DNA of 64,000 nt. It comes from Mesorhizobium sp. 131-2-1 (GTDB lineage Bacteria; Pseudomonadota; Alphaproteobacteria; Rhizobiales; Rhizobiaceae). The notes beneath the pieces were generated by a model, which saw only the letters and a program-made list of their open reading frames with translations, was not told where the DNA came from and ran no database searches. Made by a program: the position numbers and the translations under genes. The stretch spans positions 806,001-870,000 of the forward strand of contig NZ_AP023247.1 of NCBI RefSeq assembly GCF_016756535.1, read 5' to 3'. Shown in pieces: positions 59,768-64,000 of the stretch (positions within the stretch are counted from its first letter, which is position 1; each line of letters starts with the position of its first letter).

Positions 59768-61801
59768 CTAAGCCCGCCGCCGCTCCGGCCCATTGTCCAG
59801 CCAGGCGACATCCTCCGCCGTCAGCGCGATACCCAGCGCCTTGAGGCTGTCCTCCAGCTCGTCCAGCGTGCGTGGGCCGATCAGCGGGACCGACGGGAAG
59901 GGCTGCGCCAGCACATAGGCGAGCGCGACATGGATCGGGCTTTTGCCAAGACGGTTGGCGAGCTCGATGGCGCGGTCGCGGCGGCCGAAATTCTTTTCGG
60001 AATACCAGACCCGCACCAATTCCTCGTTGTCGGTCCGGTCGCGGCCGGCGCGATCGGTGAAGAAGCCGCGGCCCTGGCTCGACCAGGCGAAATTCGGCAT
60101 CTGCCTCGCCGTCAGCCAGGCCTTCCAGTCGTCGGTGGACGAGGTGACGCAGCCGGCCCAGATCGGTTCCAGCATCTCGGCCAGCGAGAAGTTGTTGGAA
60201 AGCGCGCCGGGCTTCTGCTTGCCGGTGCGCTCGGCATAGGCGATCGCCTCGTCCATGCGCTCCATGGTCCAGTTCGAGCCGCCGAACGGGCCGCGGATGC
60301 GGCCGGCCTTGACCTCTGCGTCCATGGCGTCGACGAACTCGCCGACCGGCACGTCCGGATTGTCGCGGTGCATGAAGTAGATGTCGACATGGTCGGTCTG
60401 CAGCCGGTCGAGCGACTGGGCGAGCTGCTTGCCGATCACGTCGGGATAGCAGAGCGGCGAATGCGCCCCCTTGCCGATCACCACCGACTGCTCGCGCACG
60501 CCGCGGTTCCTCAGCCATTGCCCAAGCAGGGTCTCGGTATAGCCGGCGCCGTAGATATAGCCGGTGTCGAACAGATTGCCGCCGGCCTCGAAGAAGGCGT
60601 CGAGCAGGATCGAGCCCGAAGAGAAAGTCCGGAAATCCTCGAAGCCGAGCGCCAGTACGGACACCGGCTTCGGCAGGCCGGGGATGGCGCGCTTGCCGAT
60701 GGCCCTGCCGTCTGTGCGCAGCGGCCGGCCGGCGATGGTGTTGAGGCGCTTAGCCGGCTTCTCGATCTCGTATTCGAGCCCGACCGCGGTGCGCCATCTG
60801 TCGAGAACGCGCAGCGTGCCGAGGCTGTCGGCCCAGGACATGCCCGGCCAGGCGAATTCCGGGCGGCCGGCGAGGATCGCCTCGCCGGCGCCGTCGACCT
60901 CGAAGGAATAGACGTGGCGCGTCTCGTTGACGCTGATGGTCTCGCGTGCGCCGCCGGACCGGATCAGGTCGATCCGGCCCGGCCCGACGTCGCGGTTGCC
61001 ACCGGCGAACCAGAAGTCCGGCACCTCGATGTGACCCTTGGTGCCGAAAATGCGCAGCACATTGTCCTGGTTGAGCGAAATGCTGCAGGAGAGCTCGGCG
61101 ACGATGCCGCCGGCAAAATGCAGCAGCGCCGAGGCCCACTCGTCGACGCCGGACTGGCCGAGGTGGGCGGCGCCCACCACCTTGTCGGGCTCGGCGAAGG
61201 GTAGCCCAGTCGCCGCGCCGGCGATCAGCCGCGCCATCGACACCGGATAGCCGCCGACATCGAGGATGCCGCCACCGGCGAGATCGTTGGCATAGAGCCG
61301 GTGCTCGGGCATGAAGCCCGGCATGGCGAAGCCGAAGCTCGACTTGATCATGCGGACGTCGCCGATGACGCCCGATTTGATCAATTCCACCAGCTTCAGC
61401 GTCTGCGGGTGCAGGCGGTACATGAAGGCTTCGCCGAGGAAGGTGCCGGCCTTGCGCGCGGCATGGATCATCGCGTCGGCCTCGAAGGCGGTCAGCGCCA
61501 GCGGCTTTTCGCACAGCGCGTGCTTGCCGGCCTCCGCCGCCCTGATCGCCCATTCGGCATGGCCGGGATGCGGGATCGAAATATAGACGGCGTCGACGCC
61601 ATCGTCGGCGAGCAGCGCCTCATAGCCGTCGAGGATGCGCGCGCCGGGGAAGGTCTCGGCGAGGCCCGCCTTGCCGGGGTTGCGGGCGCCGAGCGCCACC
61701 ACTTCGCCGGTGCGCGACTGCGCCACGCCGCCGGCAAAGGATTTGGCGATGCTGCCGGGCCCGAGAATGCCCCAGCGGATCTTTTTCGGTGTGGATGTCA
61801 T
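59768..61801 (-). CDS. Gfo/Idh/MocA oxidoreductase fused to an aldo/keto reductase
   Basis: A single 677-residue ORF joins two enzymes. Residues 1 to about 335 are a Gfo/Idh/MocA dehydrogenase (WGILGPGSIAKSFAGG; EKP at 98-100; GGGILDVGGYPVSMARLIAG). From about 350 an aldo/keto reductase follows, with the tetrad visible as Asp and Tyr in FDTGYIYGAGYTETLLG, Lys in VIGKGAH and His in YFMHRDNPD. No stop or frameshift separates them. It may act on a sugar or inositol derivative. It reads with the sugar ABC genes upstream on the same strand. Confidence 0.88.
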   Translation of the reverse strand: MTSTPKKIRWGILGPGSIAKSFAGGVAQSRTGEVVALGARNPGKAGLAETFPGARILDGYEALLADDGVDAVYISIPHPGHAEWAIRAAEAGKHALCEKPLALTAFEADAMIHAARKAGTFLGEAFMYRLHPQTLKLVELIKSGVIGDVRMIKSSFGFAMPGFMPEHRLYANDLAGGGILDVGGYPVSMARLIAGAATGLPFAEPDKVVGAAHLGQSGVDEWASALLHFAGGIVAELSCSISLNQDNVLRIFGTKGHIEVPDFWFAGGNRDVGPGRIDLIRSGGARETISVNETRHVYSFEVDGAGEAILAGRPEFAWPGMSWADSLGTLRVLDRWRTAVGLEYEIEKPAKRLNTIAGRPLRTDGRAIGKRAIPGLPKPVSVLALGFEDFRTFSSGSILLDAFFEAGGNLFDTGYIYGAGYTETLLGQWLRNRGVREQSVVIGKGAHSPLCYPDVIGKQLAQSLDRLQTDHVDIYFMHRDNPDVPVGEFVDAMDAEVKAGRIRGPFGGSNWTMERMDEAIAYAERTGKQKPGALSNNFSLAEMLEPIWAGCVTSSTDDWKAWLTARQMPNFAWSSQGRGFFTDRAGRDRTDNEELVRVWYSEKNFGRRDRAIELANRLGKSPIHVALAYVLAQPFPSVPLIGPRTLDELEDSLKALGIALTAEDVAWLDNGPERRRA

Positions 61802-61868
61802 ATGAAATCTCCATGGATCGCCGCCACGCCTGGCATGCCGGCTAGAAAAGCTGGGCTGCTTTGTTCGA

Positions 61869-61934
61869 GCATGATCTTTTCCGAAAACCGGTTCCCACTT
61901 TTTGCGTTCGCTGACCTTCGGTTCGGGATCATGC
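61869..61934. repeat. Dispersed repeat, family D
   Basis: GCATGATC at the left faces GATCATGC at the right of a 66-bp unit containing TTTTCCGAAAACCGG. Related ends occur at about 970-990 and 8106-8118. Confidence 0.6.
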
Positions 61935-61936
61935 CC

Positions 61937-63022
<1,086 letters not shown>

Positions 63023-63035
63023 CCCGTTCCCTACC

Positions 63036-63872
63036 TTACTTGACCGCGCCGGCGGCGATGCCGGCGATGAAATGACGCTGCAGGAGCACGAAGACGACGA
63101 GCATCGGAACGGTCAGCATGACAGCGCCGGCCATGATGCCGCCCCACGACACTTTGGTCAGGCCGATCAGCGTGCCGAGCGCCACCGGCGCGGTCATCGA
63201 ACCGGGCTGGCTGTTGATCAGCAGCGGCCAGAGATAATTGTTCCACGAGGCGAGGAAGAGGATGATGGCGAGCGCCGCCAGCATCGGCCGTGCCAAGGGC
63301 AGGGCGACGAACAGGAAGATGCGCCATTCCTTGACGCCCTCGACCCGGGCGGCGTCGAACAGATCGGCCGGCATCATCGAGAAGGCCTGCCGCATGAAGA
63401 GCACGCCGAGCGAATTGAACAGCGGCGGCACGATCAGCGCGATCCAGGTGTTGGCGAGCTGGAAGTCGCGCGCGACCATGATGAATTGCGGGATCAGCAC
63501 CACCGAATAGGGCAGCGTGATGGTGCCGAGGATGATCGCCACCACCCCGCCCTTGCCGACAAACTGGTAGCGCGCCAGCGCCCAGCCGGCCATCGAGGTG
63601 AGCAGCACCGACAGGAAGGTGTAGGTCACCGCCACCGAGACGGAGATGCCGATGGCGCCGACGAAATTGGTGTCGCGCTGCAGATTGTTGACGTTTTCGA
63701 TGAAATTGTCGTGCGGCAGAAGTTCGATGCCGGGGCTGAAGATGCCGTTGTCGGGCATGGTCGAGAACACCACCATCATCCACAGCGGAAACAGCCAGAT
63801 CACCGCCAGCGGCGTCAGGAAGAGATGCAGCGCTATGGCGCGGCCGAGCCGGCTTTGCGAACGCGAGGTCAT
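63036..63872 (-). CDS. Carbohydrate ABC transporter permease (MalG type)
   Basis: The 278-residue permease has about six spans. The EAA loop reads DLFDAARVEGVKEWRIFLFVALPLARPMLAA, and the short C-terminal tail ends LQRHFIAGIAAGAVK, typical of MalG-class proteins. The ATG overlaps the stop of the upstream permease gene (ATGA). It lies 13 bp before the ATPase gene. Confidence 0.92.
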   Translation of the reverse strand: MTSRSQSRLGRAIALHLFLTPLAVIWLFPLWMMVVFSTMPDNGIFSPGIELLPHDNFIENVNNLQRDTNFVGAIGISVSVAVTYTFLSVLLTSMAGWALARYQFVGKGGVVAIILGTITLPYSVVLIPQFIMVARDFQLANTWIALIVPPLFNSLGVLFMRQAFSMMPADLFDAARVEGVKEWRIFLFVALPLARPMLAALAIILFLASWNNYLWPLLINSQPGSMTAPVALGTLIGLTKVSWGGIMAGAVMLTVPMLVVFVLLQRHFIAGIAAGAVK

Positions 63873-64000
63873 TTCGGGTCCCTCGTCAGCCAGAGCTGCA
63901 CCAGCGTGATGGCGATGGCGAGGCCCGCCATGGTGTAGGCGACGGCCGAGGCGTAGCCGAAATTGAGCGAACGGAAGCCCTGGCGGTAGAGCAGCAGGCC
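63869..64000 (-). CDS. Carbohydrate ABC transporter permease (MalF type), C-terminal end
   Basis: Only the last 43 residues are present, ending AITLVQLWLTRDPK. They include a membrane span and NFGYASAVAYTMAGLAI, typical of the C-terminal part of MalF-class sugar permeases. The stop overlaps the next permease by four bases. The rest lies past the right edge. Confidence 0.75.
   Translation of the reverse strand, partial: GLLLYRQGFRSLNFGYASAVAYTMAGLAIAITLVQLWLTRDPK

Overview
The window looks like the chromosome of a Rhizobiales alphaproteobacterium close to Mesorhizobium. This is inferred from the high GC content, the gene order around the replication origin (PPSR regulator, oriC, hemE, hemJ, rho, mnmE, mnmG, rsmG, parA, parB, holA), the Tim44/mltA/smr set divergent from fxsA/secB, and several families of dispersed palindromic repeats. 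No database search was possible; product names rest on motifs and on recall of the families.

Layout. 1-1200: end of dapB, gpmA and a tRNA-Leu(CAG) with promoter and terminator. 1.2-4.7 kb: a minus-strand group of a LysR regulator, SDR, DUF1330 protein and Tat-exported hydrolase. 4.8-7.2 kb: a cyclic-nucleotide-domain/thioredoxin-reductase-like flavoprotein with a UBP zinc-finger protein. 7.2-9.4 kb: an Asp/Glu-type racemase with a D-amino-acid dehydrogenase. 9.5-14.6 kb: two inverted copies of one 828-bp IS5-family element, bracketing a GIY-YIG nuclease gene and a reverse-transsulfuration pair (cystathionine beta-synthase and gamma-lyase). 14.6-24.3 kb: sulfonate assimilation (FAD protein, Rrf2 regulator, tauABC, a small ORF, ssuADCB). 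24.3-28 kb: small membrane and secreted proteins, RlpA, PHA depolymerase and a transglutaminase-like protease. 28-36.1 kb: XRE, smr, mltA, timA; then fxsA and secB; then dnaQ, coaE, aroE, maf and the PPSR gene. 36.1-36.54 kb: a predicted chromosomal replication origin. 36.5-47.5 kb: hemE, hemJ, rho, a YyaL-like gene, mnmE, mnmG, rsmG, parA and parB with at least four parS sites. 47.6-51.7 kb: an IS110-family element, a DUF1326/DUF2182 pair and holA. 52.2-57.5 kb: branched-chain 2-oxoacid dehydrogenase genes (E1a, E1b, E2, E3). 57.8-64 kb: a saccharopine-dehydrogenase-like gene with a divergent Lrp regulator, then a Gfo/Idh-aldo/keto-reductase fusion and a sugar ABC transporter cut by the window edge.

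Two mobile-DNA observations stand out. First, one dispersed inverted-repeat family (called A here) occurs six times. One copy is long and has a GIY-YIG nuclease gene between two 65-bp arms that match at 63 of 65 positions. The other copies look like internally deleted derivatives joined where the gene would be. All three insertion sequences in the window have landed inside copies of this repeat. Second, the IS110-family element carries a leader that folds as a bridge RNA. Both target guides and both donor guides can be read directly, and they match the actual insertion site and the element's own ends.
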